NCBI GenBank assembly: GCA_951813255.1
Contig: OX638353.1
Coordinates: 434,001-498,000, forward strand
Length of the DNA: 64,000 nucleotides
Direction: 5' to 3'
Source of the DNA: an uncultured Dehalococcoidia bacterium
GTDB taxonomy: Bacteria > Chloroflexota > Dehalococcoidia > Lucifugimonadales > JAAXIE01
Part shown: positions 43,911 to 52,774 of the stretch, one piece after another
How the letters are laid out: the number at the start of each line of letters is the position of its first letter
Numbering within the stretch: the stretch's first letter is position 1
Program-made: the position numbers and the translations under genes
Notes under the pieces: generated by a model
Database searches by the model: none
Seen by the model: the letters and a program-made list of their open reading frames with translations, nothing else
Told to the model about the DNA's origin: nothing

Positions 43911-46184
43911 CTATTTCAGCGCCTCCACGATGGTATTTGTGTTGTGCCTCATCAGGTCGAGGTAGTTGCTTGCCTCAGACCCAGCCTCACCTAGCGAACC
44001 AGTATACAGCCCTCCGATGAGGGAGGCCCCAGTCTCTTCCGCGATGCGGCGGGCCAACCGGTCACTTTGGGTATGCTCGGTGAAGACGGCTGTCGCTCCC
44101 TCGTGCTCAATGGTCTCAATGAGGCCGGCGAGGTCCTGCGCAGTGGGTTCCGTCTCCGTGGTCATAGGGAATATCGCACCCACAACCTCGAAGCCATAAC
44201 GCTGGGCAAAATACTGAAAGCTGTCGTGAGACGTGACTAGGAGACGGTTCTGCTGCGGAAGATGGGCAACTTGCTCGGTGATCCAAGCGTGCAGGTCGTC
44301 GAGCTCTCGCGCGTAGGCTGCGGCGTTGTCTCGGTAGAAGGTCTGTCCGGCGGGGTCGACACTGGATAGCTGGGCAGCGATGCTGTTCACAGCCTGCTTG
44401 ACGCGCAGGGGGTCGAACCAGAAGTGGGGGTCTAGCTCTCCGTGGCCATGGCCGTCGTCCTCCGCTTCTGCGTGGCCTTGTTCCGCGTGGTCTTCCGTCT
44501 GGCCGAGGACGCCGACGAAAGCGATCTTGACGGGCTTGCCCGCCACTTCCCAGTGTGCCACCTCTTCGAGGTCGTGGTCGTCCAGTTGCAGGACTGCTCC
44601 GCCGACGGAGTCGGTGACGAAAATCGCCCCGGGAGCGGTGGCGAAATGGGGACGACCCCAAGAGCCTGTTTCCACCGGCGTGGTCAAGGCCTCGGAGTTG
44701 GTGGCCACGAGATCGCCATCGTGCGCATCGTACATGCGCAGTTCACCGTCGCTCATTGCCACAAGCAGGGCTTCACCATCTTGTCTGATGGCGACCTGGA
44801 TGGGACGCAACTCTTCGGACGCCGGGATGAGTTGCTCCATCTCGCCGCCTTCAGGGTCGATTTCGTACAAGCCTACTGCGGAACCGAGGCCGTAGAAGTG
44901 GTCTGCCCCCGGGTAGCCCCATACAGAGGTGATGCGGAAGTCTTCGGGGGAACCTGCTGGGGCAGGGATGAAGGCGTGCTCGTACTCGCCGGCATGGGCC
45001 TCTACTGCAAGCACTCCGCCCATACATCCGAAGACGGCCATGTGTCCATTCCCGGCGTCGCCATGGAGGCCGTCGCATCCAGGGGCGGTGTATAGCACAT
45101 TGCCTGAAAGGTTGCGTATGTCTGCACCCACGGGCAATCGGTACTCACCGGGATCAGAGACATAATCAGGATGCTGGGTGGTGACGGCAAACAGGTCATC
45201 CTCGAGGACCACCAAGCCCCCGTGCTGAGCGCCGGCATTGAACCGGGTCGGGACATAGGAGTCGTTCTCTTCCTCCAATTCATGTTCGTTGATGAGAACG
45301 ACGTCGCCAGTTCCATCGTAGAAGATGCCGGACCATTCGCTGCCCACGTAAAGGTGGGACGGCGCATCGCCGGAGAGGTCGATACCGAGCTGGCTGGGCT
45401 CCACATCGATAAGGTCGAAATGGCCCCCGTGGGCTTCGAGGTAGATTCCGCCATCGAAGATATGGGCCGTGTTTGCGTCCCCAGAGACGGCGATGGCGAA
45501 GCGGCCGCTCCTGGTGGCATATATCCTGCCGGCACGGGCACCCATGTCAAAGGCGTCCTGCTCGACGTCGCCGTGTTCCAAGTCGACGATGGAGAGGGCT
45601 CCAGATTCTCCGTCGCCTACTAGGAGCCGCCCGATGAGTTCAGTCTCGGCTTCCGCTCCATGTGGCATGAGTTCCACGAATTGAATGGGGTCTACTGCGT
45701 CTCCCAAGGCCATGAGGACATCGGGGCTTTGGGCAGCGTTTTCAATCAAATCGTTGAGCCACCCAGCCTCTAAGGAGAGACCGATGCTGAATACCCTGTC
45801 GGCATCGGCAATACGGGTGATGTCCCGGGCACCTGGCTGGTACGTATGCGGGTCAGCGTTGACCGGAAGCAGCGAGAGGACCTCCACCCTGTCCTGTCCC
45901 ACTGCCAGTATCCAGTCGGCTACGATGTTACTGGTAGCGACCACGTTGAGCTTCTCTACAGGAGCGGCGGGGGTGGCAGGAGCAGGGGCGGTGGCGGTGG
46001 ATTGGGCGGCCGGAGTCTGGGCGGCTGTGGTTCCTGCGGCAGGTGTAGCAGTTGTGGTTCCTGCAGCAGGTGTATCTGTGGCGGTGCTGGTGGTCTCCGT
46101 TACATCCCCGTCACCGCAGGCTGCCGCGAACAGGAGTAGCAGAACAAAGACGGGGGCGAACAGCGTCATAACCTTACTTGGCAT
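43911..46184 (-). CDS. Fusion of zinc-binding lipoprotein (AztC/ZnuA-like) and AztD-like chaperone
   Basis: The 757-residue exported protein has a signal peptide with a lipobox-like AAAC (C23), a Thr/Ala/Pro linker (28-75), the N-lobe of a cluster A-I binding protein (78-168) with ligand H113 (ADPHTYQP), then about 390 foreign residues (172-560), a His-rich loop (565-582), and the rest of the binding protein with H587 (DPHFWFDP) and H653 (TSHDSF). The insert reads like AztD, the beta-propeller periplasmic zinc chaperone of the AztABCD system: EAHGGHFD (250-257), APHHG-like AQHGG (319-323), CDGLHGDAG (370-378) and FGC (387). The usual fourth ligand Asp before SLG is Gly729. ATPase and permease follow directly. 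Confidence 0.85.
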   Translation of the reverse strand: MPSKVMTLFAPVFVLLLLFAAACGDGDVTETTSTATDTPAAGTTTATPAAGTTAAQTPAAQSTATAPAPATPAAPVEKLNVVATSNIVADWILAVGQDRVEVLSLLPVNADPHTYQPGARDITRIADADRVFSIGLSLEAGWLNDLIENAAQSPDVLMALGDAVDPIQFVELMPHGAEAETELIGRLLVGDGESGALSIVDLEHGDVEQDAFDMGARAGRIYATRSGRFAIAVSGDANTAHIFDGGIYLEAHGGHFDLIDVEPSQLGIDLSGDAPSHLYVGSEWSGIFYDGTGDVVLINEHELEEENDSYVPTRFNAGAQHGGLVVLEDDLFAVTTQHPDYVSDPGEYRLPVGADIRNLSGNVLYTAPGCDGLHGDAGNGHMAVFGCMGGVLAVEAHAGEYEHAFIPAPAGSPEDFRITSVWGYPGADHFYGLGSAVGLYEIDPEGGEMEQLIPASEELRPIQVAIRQDGEALLVAMSDGELRMYDAHDGDLVATNSEALTTPVETGSWGRPHFATAPGAIFVTDSVGGAVLQLDDHDLEEVAHWEVAGKPVKIAFVGVLGQTEDHAEQGHAEAEDDGHGHGELDPHFWFDPLRVKQAVNSIAAQLSSVDPAGQTFYRDNAAAYARELDDLHAWITEQVAHLPQQNRLLVTSHDSFQYFAQRYGFEVVGAIFPMTTETEPTAQDLAGLIETIEHEGATAVFTEHTQSDRLARRIAEETGASLIGGLYTGSLGEAGSEASNYLDLMRHNTNTIVEALK

Positions 46185-46220
46185 TACCTAGAATCCTCCT
46201 GAGTTTGTGTCCTTCTTGTA

Positions 46221-46506
46221 TGAGCCTGGGTCTCATTGTTCGGCATGATTGCGACTGTGTATCCACAAGGTTCCCTATATGACACCGAGTATCAATGTTT
46301 TCATTTACGAGACTTAGTATCGAGAGTTTTCAAAAAAAGAGACTAAGAATCCAGTAAATGGGTTGAGGTGCTGGAAGTGGCGACGCGAGAGTTAGACGGG
46401 CAGACGCTGCGTTGGAGGCGTCCTAATAGCAAAAAGTAGTCGGAAGGGGTTGCTCGGCCTATTGTTGTCATATGTATCATTGAGCCATAGATGATACTGG
46501 GTATCT
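46221..46506. promoter_or_regulatory. Array of 13-bp palindromic operator sites upstream of the zinc importer
   Basis: Sites of the form GAnnC-N3-GtnTC occur at 46223-46233 within TGAGCCTGGGTCTCA (46221-46235), 46251-46263 (GCGACTGTGTATC), 46281-46293 (GACACCGAGTATC), 46309-46321 (GAGACTTAGTATC), 46339-46351 (GAGACTAAGAATC) and 46493-46505 (GATACTGGGTATC). Centres of the first five are 28-30 bp apart. The array starts 37 bp upstream of the importer's ATG, whose AGGAGG ribosome site is at about 46194-46199. It looks like a multi-site operator for a metal-dependent repressor (Fur/Zur, DtxR or ArsR class undecided). The rest of 46352-46654 contains no gene I can support. Confidence 0.7.
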
Positions 46507-46654
46507 AAGGAGCAATGGTAGCAAGTATCACCCCGATTGTCAACGGCAGAGTAATTTGACGGCGAACGGATTCGCTGGTTTGTATCCGCTGCTTTTTCGA
46601 TGCCAGTGACAGCTGGTACTGACCCGCCTCCAGTGGTTGAGGTCTAGTGGCGCT

Positions 46655-47746
46655 CTACATGCCGTAGAACCGAGCGGGATTGTCGGCCAACATGAGTTCC
46701 CGCATAGAGTCCGGGATATCGTCGCGGGCCTGCATCATCCTGACCAGTTCGGGCTCATTGGCGGGATCGCCATGATGGCCGTAGTCAGAGCCGACGAGGA
46801 AGTGCTCGTCGGGGATGAAGTTGCGCAGGTAGGGCATGTCCTCATCAACTTCGGCGGCTATGTACATGCGGTAGTCGCGAAACAGAGACGGGCCGAAGTG
46901 AGACGGGTCTCCACCCATCTGGCGCTTCAATGCGTGCAGCACGAAGGGCACCCATGAGGCGGCAGCTTCGATGTAGCCGAAGCGAAGGGTGGGGAACATT
47001 TCGGGGATGCGGTTGGCGATCAAGTCGCGGAAGCCGATTATTGGAGGGAGGCGGATAGCGGCGAAGGTGTGGTTGCGTTCGAGGTCGAAGATGTCGGTGA
47101 AGGGCGGGCATCCGGCGGCGACATGGCAGCAGATGGGCAGGTCGAGACGCTGGGCTTCCTCATAGATGGGAAAGAAATAGGGGTTGTCCATGGTGCGGTC
47201 CCGTTCAATACCGCGGAAGAAGACGCCGACGGCACCGTTCTCCTTGGCCCAAATCATCTCTTCGATGGTGTCTTTGACAGATTTGAGGGGTGGGATCATC
47301 ACCCAGCGTATACGCCCCTCGCTGAGGGCACAGGCTTGGGCGATGTATCGGTTGTATGCACGTGCCAGGGCGAGTTCCAAGTCGGCATCGTCGGTGAGGT
47401 AGACGAGAAACAGGGTGGGATAGACCACCTGGCTGCCTATACCCAGCCGGTCCATATCACGGAGCCGCGCCCCGATATCGGTCATCTCCCGGCTGGCGAT
47501 GAGCATGTCGTCCCGACCGATCTCACGAGTTTGGGCAGAAGGGGTGATGAGCGGAAAGCTCCCCTTACCGGCCGGTTTGGGGAAGATATTGCCGTCGATG
47601 AGCCAGAAGGCGTCGCGTTCCTTGTACAGGGTGTCGTTGGGCACTGACACGACTACCGACCTACGGTGGCGTATATCGGGTTCTATCATCCGCCACATGT
47701 GCTCCGACTCGGCGATATGGGTGTCGGCATCGATAACGTGAGCCAT
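46655..47746 (-). CDS. Amidohydrolase family 2 protein (ACMSD-like)
   Basis: The 363-residue TIM-barrel metal-dependent hydrolase begins MAHVIDADTHIAES (first metal motif DxDTHI), contains ICCHVAAGCPP (metal His) and ends with LVGSDYGHHGDP (metal Asp) before a C-terminal helix region. This resembles the aminocarboxymuconate-semialdehyde decarboxylase/resorcylate decarboxylase branch, which cleaves C-C or C-X bonds of aromatic acids. The ATG at 47746 follows AAGGAGG; the frame is open further upstream. It lies downstream of the substrate-binding lipoprotein gene, but a strong hairpin separates them. Confidence 0.88.
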   Translation of the reverse strand: MAHVIDADTHIAESEHMWRMIEPDIRHRRSVVVSVPNDTLYKERDAFWLIDGNIFPKPAGKGSFPLITPSAQTREIGRDDMLIASREMTDIGARLRDMDRLGIGSQVVYPTLFLVYLTDDADLELALARAYNRYIAQACALSEGRIRWVMIPPLKSVKDTIEEMIWAKENGAVGVFFRGIERDRTMDNPYFFPIYEEAQRLDLPICCHVAAGCPPFTDIFDLERNHTFAAIRLPPIIGFRDLIANRIPEMFPTLRFGYIEAAASWVPFVLHALKRQMGGDPSHFGPSLFRDYRMYIAAEVDEDMPYLRNFIPDEHFLVGSDYGHHGDPANEPELVRMMQARDDIPDSMRELMLADNPARFYGM

Positions 47747-47795
47747 AGTTGCCTCCTTGCTCTCAACTTGCGCGTCAAGAGCTTTCGAGAATAGA

Positions 47796-47835
47796 GATAC
47801 GCCCCAGCCACTGCTAACATAGGCTGGGGCGTATC
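47796..47835 (-). terminator. Intrinsic terminator after the substrate-binding lipoprotein gene
   Basis: GATACGCCCCAGCC (47796-47809) pairs perfectly over 14 bp with GGCTGGGGCGTATC (47822-47835) around a 12-nt loop, 18 bp downstream of the stop codon at 47853. On the minus strand it is followed by TCTCTATTCTC, a moderately T-rich tail. It would separate this transcript from the amidohydrolase gene. Confidence 0.75.
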
Positions 47836-47852
47836 GCCTCAGTTGCAAATGA

Positions 47853-49736
47853 TCAGTTCTCGCGGTGAGGTACAAACTCCCAGTTGCTGAGCCAGGTGAG
47901 GCCGCCAGACTGCTGCTCCCAAGGGTCGATTTCAGGGCCGAGGGGAAAGACGGCGTTCTCGTCGTACAACGGGATGGTCATCACATGGTCGAACATCCAC
48001 TTGGTGATGTTCGCTTGGATCTCGAAACGCTTGTCAGCTTCGTTTGTGTCTCGCGCCTCGTCCAGCATCGTTTGGAACTCGGGATGCTCGAACCCCAAAT
48101 TCAGCGAGTTGTTCGAACTGTGGAACAGGTTCATGATCCAGAGAGGCTCGATGACTGGCGGAATGAAGTTGCTGAAGGGACCCGGTTCCACGGCACGGCT
48201 GACGAGCCTAGGCCGGTAGGCTGAGTAGGGCTCGTTCTTTTGTTCGCAACGGACGTTGATGGCTTCCCACATGGCGCAGGCGGCTTCCATTTGGGGGATA
48301 CCACGCAGGGTGAGGACGGCGTTGACCTCGAAACCATCAGGGTAGCCGGCGTCGGCGAGGAGCTGCTTGGCACGTTCGATGTCGTGCTCCCAGACAAGCT
48401 GGTCGAGACCGAACTGCTTGGCCCTGAGGTCGTGTCCAGCAAAGAAGTCAGCGTAGCGGGGGACACCCTCCCCGAAGGCTAGGTTATTAATGAGCTTTTG
48501 GCGGTCAATCGCGATGGCCAAGGCAAGGCGTACGTCGCGGGCTTGGGCCCAGTCAGAGGAGCCGGTATCGCCAGTGCAGGCGATGAAGGGCACATGGCAG
48601 TTGTCTTCGATGGACTCGAGCTTGACTGGCACGATGGCGTCTTCGCCGACGTGGGCAGAGTGATCTAAGTTGTACTGGAGGCCGGCAAAGGGTATGCGCA
48701 TAGCCTTCTGGCCGGTGAAGGTCATGTACTTGATATCCTCGCGTCCTTGGCTCCGAATGGACTGAACCTGTTCGAGATCGAAGGTGGCCGTGTCGAGCTG
48801 ACCGGTGAGGAAGTTAGCTTCCCTGGTTGAGGGCTCGGCGATACCCTTCCAAGTCATGGTCTCCCATTCGGGGGAGTGGAACCAGTGATTCTGTACTGAC
48901 TCCATGGTGTAAGACTGCCCGCTCAGAAAGTTGCGGTCAGGGTCGATGCGCCAAGGGCCGGTGCCGATGTCCTTGAGGACTATGTTCTCCTCGCCCAAAG
49001 CTTCGAACTGCAGCTTGCTGTGCATGGAGAGAATGGCATCGGTGGGATTGGAGTTATGCCAGAAGACCTCGAAGGTCGGCCTGGGTCTTGTGAGGGTCAC
49101 GGTGTAATCGTCGACCTTCTGCACGCTGCACTCTTCGCAGCCGAATACCTTGCGTATGCCACTGGCGGCGGCGTGCGGGGTACCTGCAGTGCTGATACGC
49201 TCGATGGAGAAGATAACGTCGTCGGCGTTGAATTCACCGAAGTCACCGTAGGTGTCGTGCCACTTAGCGCCTTGCTGGAGGTGAAAAGTGTAGCTGGCGC
49301 CATTGGGTCCTTCATCTAAAGTCCATTCACGGACCAAGCGGGGTCTCTGGGTAGTGTCGTGGTTAGTGTCCCACATGGACTCGTGGGTGGTTTTGTTAAG
49401 GAAGCGGAATACGCCATAGGGCATGTTAGCCAAGTCGGAAATCATGGGCGCCAACTCTGGTGTGGCGAAGTCGAGGCTGCCGGTGACCTCCATCGTGCCT
49501 GTTGGGGTCTCGGCAGAGGCGGGGGTCGCGGTGGGGGTGGCGACTGCCGTTGCTAGGGTCTGGGTTGGCGCTGGGGCGGGAGTTGCGCCTGGACTGGGAG
49601 CGGCTGCGGTGGGGACAGGTGCGGCAGTCGTGGCAGAAGGGGCGACAGGTTCAGCGGTGGGCGTCGCTTCCTCTCCGCAGGCCATGATTACCGCCAAAAG
49701 AACGATGAGAAGAGCAACTACCGATGCTCGTAGCAT
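47853..49736 (-). CDS. ABC transporter substrate-binding lipoprotein, family 5
   Basis: The 627-residue solute-binding protein of the peptide/opine/nickel (SBP_bac_5) family has a signal peptide and lipobox (VIMACG), a long Ala/Pro/Thr linker (about 22-80) and the family signature region LVREWTLDEGPNGASYTFHLQQGAKWHD, followed by RLALAIAIDRQKLINNLAFG. It should deliver a solute to a Dpp/Opp-type importer, but no permease or ATPase is near. ATG at 49736 follows TTGGAGG. Substrate unknown. Confidence 0.92.
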   Translation of the reverse strand: MLRASVVALLIVLLAVIMACGEEATPTAEPVAPSATTAAPVPTAAAPSPGATPAPAPTQTLATAVATPTATPASAETPTGTMEVTGSLDFATPELAPMISDLANMPYGVFRFLNKTTHESMWDTNHDTTQRPRLVREWTLDEGPNGASYTFHLQQGAKWHDTYGDFGEFNADDVIFSIERISTAGTPHAAASGIRKVFGCEECSVQKVDDYTVTLTRPRPTFEVFWHNSNPTDAILSMHSKLQFEALGEENIVLKDIGTGPWRIDPDRNFLSGQSYTMESVQNHWFHSPEWETMTWKGIAEPSTREANFLTGQLDTATFDLEQVQSIRSQGREDIKYMTFTGQKAMRIPFAGLQYNLDHSAHVGEDAIVPVKLESIEDNCHVPFIACTGDTGSSDWAQARDVRLALAIAIDRQKLINNLAFGEGVPRYADFFAGHDLRAKQFGLDQLVWEHDIERAKQLLADAGYPDGFEVNAVLTLRGIPQMEAACAMWEAINVRCEQKNEPYSAYRPRLVSRAVEPGPFSNFIPPVIEPLWIMNLFHSSNNSLNLGFEHPEFQTMLDEARDTNEADKRFEIQANITKWMFDHVMTIPLYDENAVFPLGPEIDPWEQQSGGLTWLSNWEFVPHREN

Positions 49737-49793
49737 GCCGACCTCCAAGCTAGCCTTGTAAAGGGTGTGTGCGGGTTCCAGAGATGATGTTCG

Positions 49794-49823
49794 AGGATAG
49801 CAATTGCCCACCTATGGTGTCAA
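49794..49823 (-). promoter_or_regulatory. Sigma70-like promoter for the substrate-binding protein gene
   Basis: On the minus strand, TTGACA (49823-49818) is followed after 18 bp by TATCCT (49799-49794), 58 bp before the ATG. Upstream, an AT-rich stretch contains the perfect inverted repeat TACGA-ATA-TCGTA (49853-49865), a possible operator. The remainder of the gap to 50056 shows only the ribosome site AGGAGG of the next gene. Confidence 0.55.
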
Positions 49824-50056
49824 TGAATGGTAAAGTTAATGGTAATTGTATATACGAATATCGTAACTAGAGATTTCTAATGTAACGATGTTGTGTCGTG
49901 ATATTTTATGGGCTGGTCTCAGGGCTTCGCCGCCTTGACAGCCTCCCGTCAGGGCCAACATCATGACGCCAGCCGACGCACTACTGAGGTTCCCTCTGAT
50001 TGCGTAAATCTGAGAATTCCCTGGCTGCCGGGATGCCGACACTCAGGAGGTGAGAA

Positions 50057-51157
50057 ATGAAATTCGCACACTTCTCCCATGTGTGGAACAAGCCTGATAT
50101 GACCGCCGCGGAGCGATACGATCAGTTGTGGCGAGAATTGGAGTTGGCTGACCAACTGGGATTCGAGTATGGGTTTGCGGTGGAACATCACTTTCTGCCT
50201 CATGAGAGCTGGATGACTTCTCCCACTGTGTATTGCACTGGAGCGGCGCACCATACCAAGAACATGCGCCTAGGACCCATGGGGTACATCGTGCCTCTAT
50301 ACGACCCAGTGCGGATACTCGAGGAGACGGCGGTTCTGGACAACGTCCTACATGGGAGGTTGGAGATCGGAATGGTTTCAGGGATCGTGCCGGAGTACTA
50401 CAGCAACTACAGTCACTATGGCCGGTCACGAGAAGAAGCGTTCAAGAACCGGAGGGAACTGACTAACGAAATCGTTCCCATGATTAAGACAGCCTTCTCC
50501 GGTGATGGCGCCTTCAGCTTCTCGGGTCCGTTTCACGAACTGAGCGATGTACACCTGTCGGTGAAGCCCCTGCAGAAGCCCCATCCCCCGATGTGGATCC
50601 AATCCCGGGATCCGGACACGCTGCGGGTCCTTGCTCACGAAGGGGTCCACACCGGATATCTACTGTTCTATCCTCGCACCGAGGCCGAGCCCCGCTACCG
50701 GGAATACATCAGGATGTGGGATGACGCGGGTCATGAAGGGAAACCCAACATAGGTTACTGGACCTTAGTGTACGTGGACGAGACCGATGAACTGGCGGTG
50801 CAGAAGGCCACACCACAGGTCAACCACGCCTTCGGCCAAGTGTTTGGTGTGGGGGATGGAGGGTTCGCGGACGCCAAGCGGCTCATTGCGAACTACGAGT
50901 TACGTGGGGAGTGGGGCGCTGCCGAAATCGCGCGCAACATGACCGACGTAGAGTGGCTCATGGAGCGCAACCTCGTTTTCGTAGGTTCCCCAGAAACGGT
51001 GATCCGCCAGATTAAGGAAGCGGCAACCGAGGGCATCTTCAATACCGTCATGGCCGAGTTGAACTTGGGCTGGCTTGGCGAAGAGGACTTGATGAGGTCA
51101 ATCCGTCTTTTTGGGGAGCAGGTGATTCCGGCCTTGAAGGATTTCGAACCGTATTAG
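50057..51157 (+). CDS. Luciferase-like flavin monooxygenase (LLM class)
   Basis: The 366-residue TIM barrel matches bacterial luciferase/alkanal monooxygenase-like proteins: ADQLGFEYGFAVEHHFLPHES, RLGPMGYIVPLYDPVRILEETAVLDNVLHGRLEIGMVSG and VKPLQKPHPPMWIQS. The family oxidises its substrate with reduced FMN supplied by a separate reductase, not present here. It is not a close relative of the F420-type protein at 13601. AGGAGGTGAG precedes the ATG. It is divergent from the substrate-binding lipoprotein gene and could act on the imported compound. Confidence 0.9.
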   Translation: MKFAHFSHVWNKPDMTAAERYDQLWRELELADQLGFEYGFAVEHHFLPHESWMTSPTVYCTGAAHHTKNMRLGPMGYIVPLYDPVRILEETAVLDNVLHGRLEIGMVSGIVPEYYSNYSHYGRSREEAFKNRRELTNEIVPMIKTAFSGDGAFSFSGPFHELSDVHLSVKPLQKPHPPMWIQSRDPDTLRVLAHEGVHTGYLLFYPRTEAEPRYREYIRMWDDAGHEGKPNIGYWTLVYVDETDELAVQKATPQVNHAFGQVFGVGDGGFADAKRLIANYELRGEWGAAEIARNMTDVEWLMERNLVFVGSPETVIRQIKEAATEGIFNTVMAELNLGWLGEEDLMRSIRLFGEQVIPALKDFEPY

Positions 51158-51329
51158 AACCTGCGGCGTTAGTCGGCCGCTATTCGAAAGTCCGGTGTTT
51201 AAACTGCCCCGCGAGCTTATCGCAGCCGAGACGTTCGACTTTGGTGCTGGCGGTGTTGGTCTCCATTGACGCGAGACTAGGTTTGCTCTCTTGGGGAGGG
51301 CTTGGAGATGTACCGGTCGTCATGTGCGC

Positions 51330-51359
51330 TTGTATTGAGCATCTTTCGTTATGTATAGT
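51330..51359 (+). promoter_or_regulatory. Sigma70-like promoter for the response regulator gene
   Basis: TTGTAT (51330-51335) and TATAGT (51354-51359) are separated by 18 bp and lie 62 bp upstream of the ATG at 51422. The preceding 51158-51329 contains no gene I can support. Confidence 0.45.
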
Positions 51360-51421
51360 CTCCTACGGAAGCATGTGCCCGCAATGGCTTGGCGGCCATC
51401 TGAACCTATGTCGGAGACCAC

Positions 51422-52135
51422 ATGAAAGCCTTGGTAATCGAGAGCTCTCTTGAAGTCGCGGATACGGTGTCGTTGTGCCTGCAGGTACGTTGGCCTGGGA
51501 CGGCTGTTGTGGCCATACGGGAAGGGACTAAGGTGTTGGAGAGGTTGACCCAGGAAGAGGTGGACTTGGTGGTGCTGGACCGCGACTTAGCGGGCGCCGA
51601 TGGGTTACAGGTGTGTGGTGAGATACGGGGGGCATCTCCAGTCCCTATCATAATGCTGTCGGCTCGGATGGCGGATACTGATGTTGCGCGTGGCTTGGAG
51701 GCGGGGGCGGATGACTACGTGAGGAAGCCTATTAGTACGATTGAGTTCCAAGCTCGCGCCAACGCGGTAATGCGCCGGGTGCAACGGGAGCAGGGAGCTC
51801 CTGTGGATGAACCACCCTTCGTGAGTGGGGAGTTACGGGTGGATTTCGCGCGACACGAGGTGTGGCTGCGGGGCGAACAAGTGCGTCTCACGCCTATTGA
51901 GTTCAACATATTGTCCCAATTGGTAAAGAACTCTGACCGGGTGGTGCCCCACAAGGAGCTGCTGACCAAGGTGTGGGGGCCAGAGAGGGCAGACGCGGGC
52001 AACTACCTCAAAGTGCACATGCAGCACCTCCGTCAGAAACTAGGGGACGACTCGCAGAACCCGCGGATGATTGTGACGCAGTGGAAGGTAGGCTACCGGT
52101 TTAACGAGGCTGCCGCTAGGGCCTCCCGACGATAG
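51422..52135 (+). CDS. OmpR/PhoB-family response regulator, orphan
   Basis: The 237-residue protein has a receiver domain (1-120) with phospho-acceptor D53 (VVLDRDL), the Ser switch in MLSA (S80) and the conserved Lys in RKP (K102), and a winged-helix domain (about 135-230; LTPIEFNILSQLVKNSDRVV, LKVHMQHLRQKLGDD). The acidic pocket is weak: E7 is followed by Ser instead of the usual second Asp, which may alter Mg2+ binding and phosphorylation. No histidine kinase is nearby. The target genes cannot be told. Confidence 0.92.
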   Translation: MKALVIESSLEVADTVSLCLQVRWPGTAVVAIREGTKVLERLTQEEVDLVVLDRDLAGADGLQVCGEIRGASPVPIIMLSARMADTDVARGLEAGADDYVRKPISTIEFQARANAVMRRVQREQGAPVDEPPFVSGELRVDFARHEVWLRGEQVRLTPIEFNILSQLVKNSDRVVPHKELLTKVWGPERADAGNYLKVHMQHLRQKLGDDSQNPRMIVTQWKVGYRFNEAAARASRR

Positions 52136-52141
52136 CGATAT

Positions 52142-52702
52142 CTAAACCGGTAGCAAAGGTTCCGTGCGCTTCTCCGGGAGGTCTATGGTGAACCCGTTGA
52201 CGTTCAGGGATGACATGCGGTAGTAACCGATGAGGGTAGTGAACTCGGTGAGTTGCTGCGCTCCAAGGATGTCCAAGGCGGCTTGGAAGGTCTCCTGGCT
52301 TACGTGATTGGTACGGGTGAGTTCCAACCCATAGTTGGCCATGACGACTTCATCTTCCGGTCCATCCGGCAGGGGCTTCTTGTCGCGGATGCCATCGATG
52401 ATGCCGTCGCTCAGGCCAACGCGACGGCCACCGGCTGCATGGGCATTCCAGATGAACTGGCAATCCATGGAGCGGGCCGCAATGCACATAGCCAGCTCTT
52501 TGAGACGGTCGGGCATGTCGCTGATCTGTTCAAGATACTCGGAGAGACGGTTGGCCAAAAGGGCCATCTTCGGGCTGTGTATCATCACCGAGGTCGGGCC
52601 CTGCACGGGCGCGTGCCCCCTAATCGAGGTGATTTCGTCGTAGGCATCCCTGAACTCAGGGGCCACGTCGTCACGGGTAACAATGGGCACGCGCCTCTGC
52701 AT
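52142..52702 (-). CDS. Carboxymuconolactone decarboxylase/AhpD-like protein
   Basis: The 186-residue helical protein has the CMD fold pattern: MPDRLKELAMCIAARSMDCQFIWNAHAAGG. The AhpD proton-relay spacing is partly kept (E69, C81, H88), but the second Cys of CxxC is Ile84, so the peroxidase-type disulfide cannot form. It may instead be a lactone decarboxylase-like enzyme or a one-Cys variant. The gene is convergent with the response regulator, 7 bp apart. Confidence 0.85.
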   Translation of the reverse strand: MQRRVPIVTRDDVAPEFRDAYDEITSIRGHAPVQGPTSVMIHSPKMALLANRLSEYLEQISDMPDRLKELAMCIAARSMDCQFIWNAHAAGGRRVGLSDGIIDGIRDKKPLPDGPEDEVVMANYGLELTRTNHVSQETFQAALDILGAQQLTEFTTLIGYYRMSSLNVNGFTIDLPEKRTEPLLPV

Positions 52703-52774
52703 GATGATCCCTCTCTCGCTCCAAGGTCAGTTCTAGGCCGCGATTTGGTTCAGCTAGGAAACTGTGGGAGCCAA

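Noticed and set aside
49853..49865. A second member of the 13-bp zinc operator family upstream of the substrate-binding gene
   Set aside because: The palindrome TACGA-ATA-TCGTA has the same arm and spacer lengths but a different sequence, so it is not counted as the same site.
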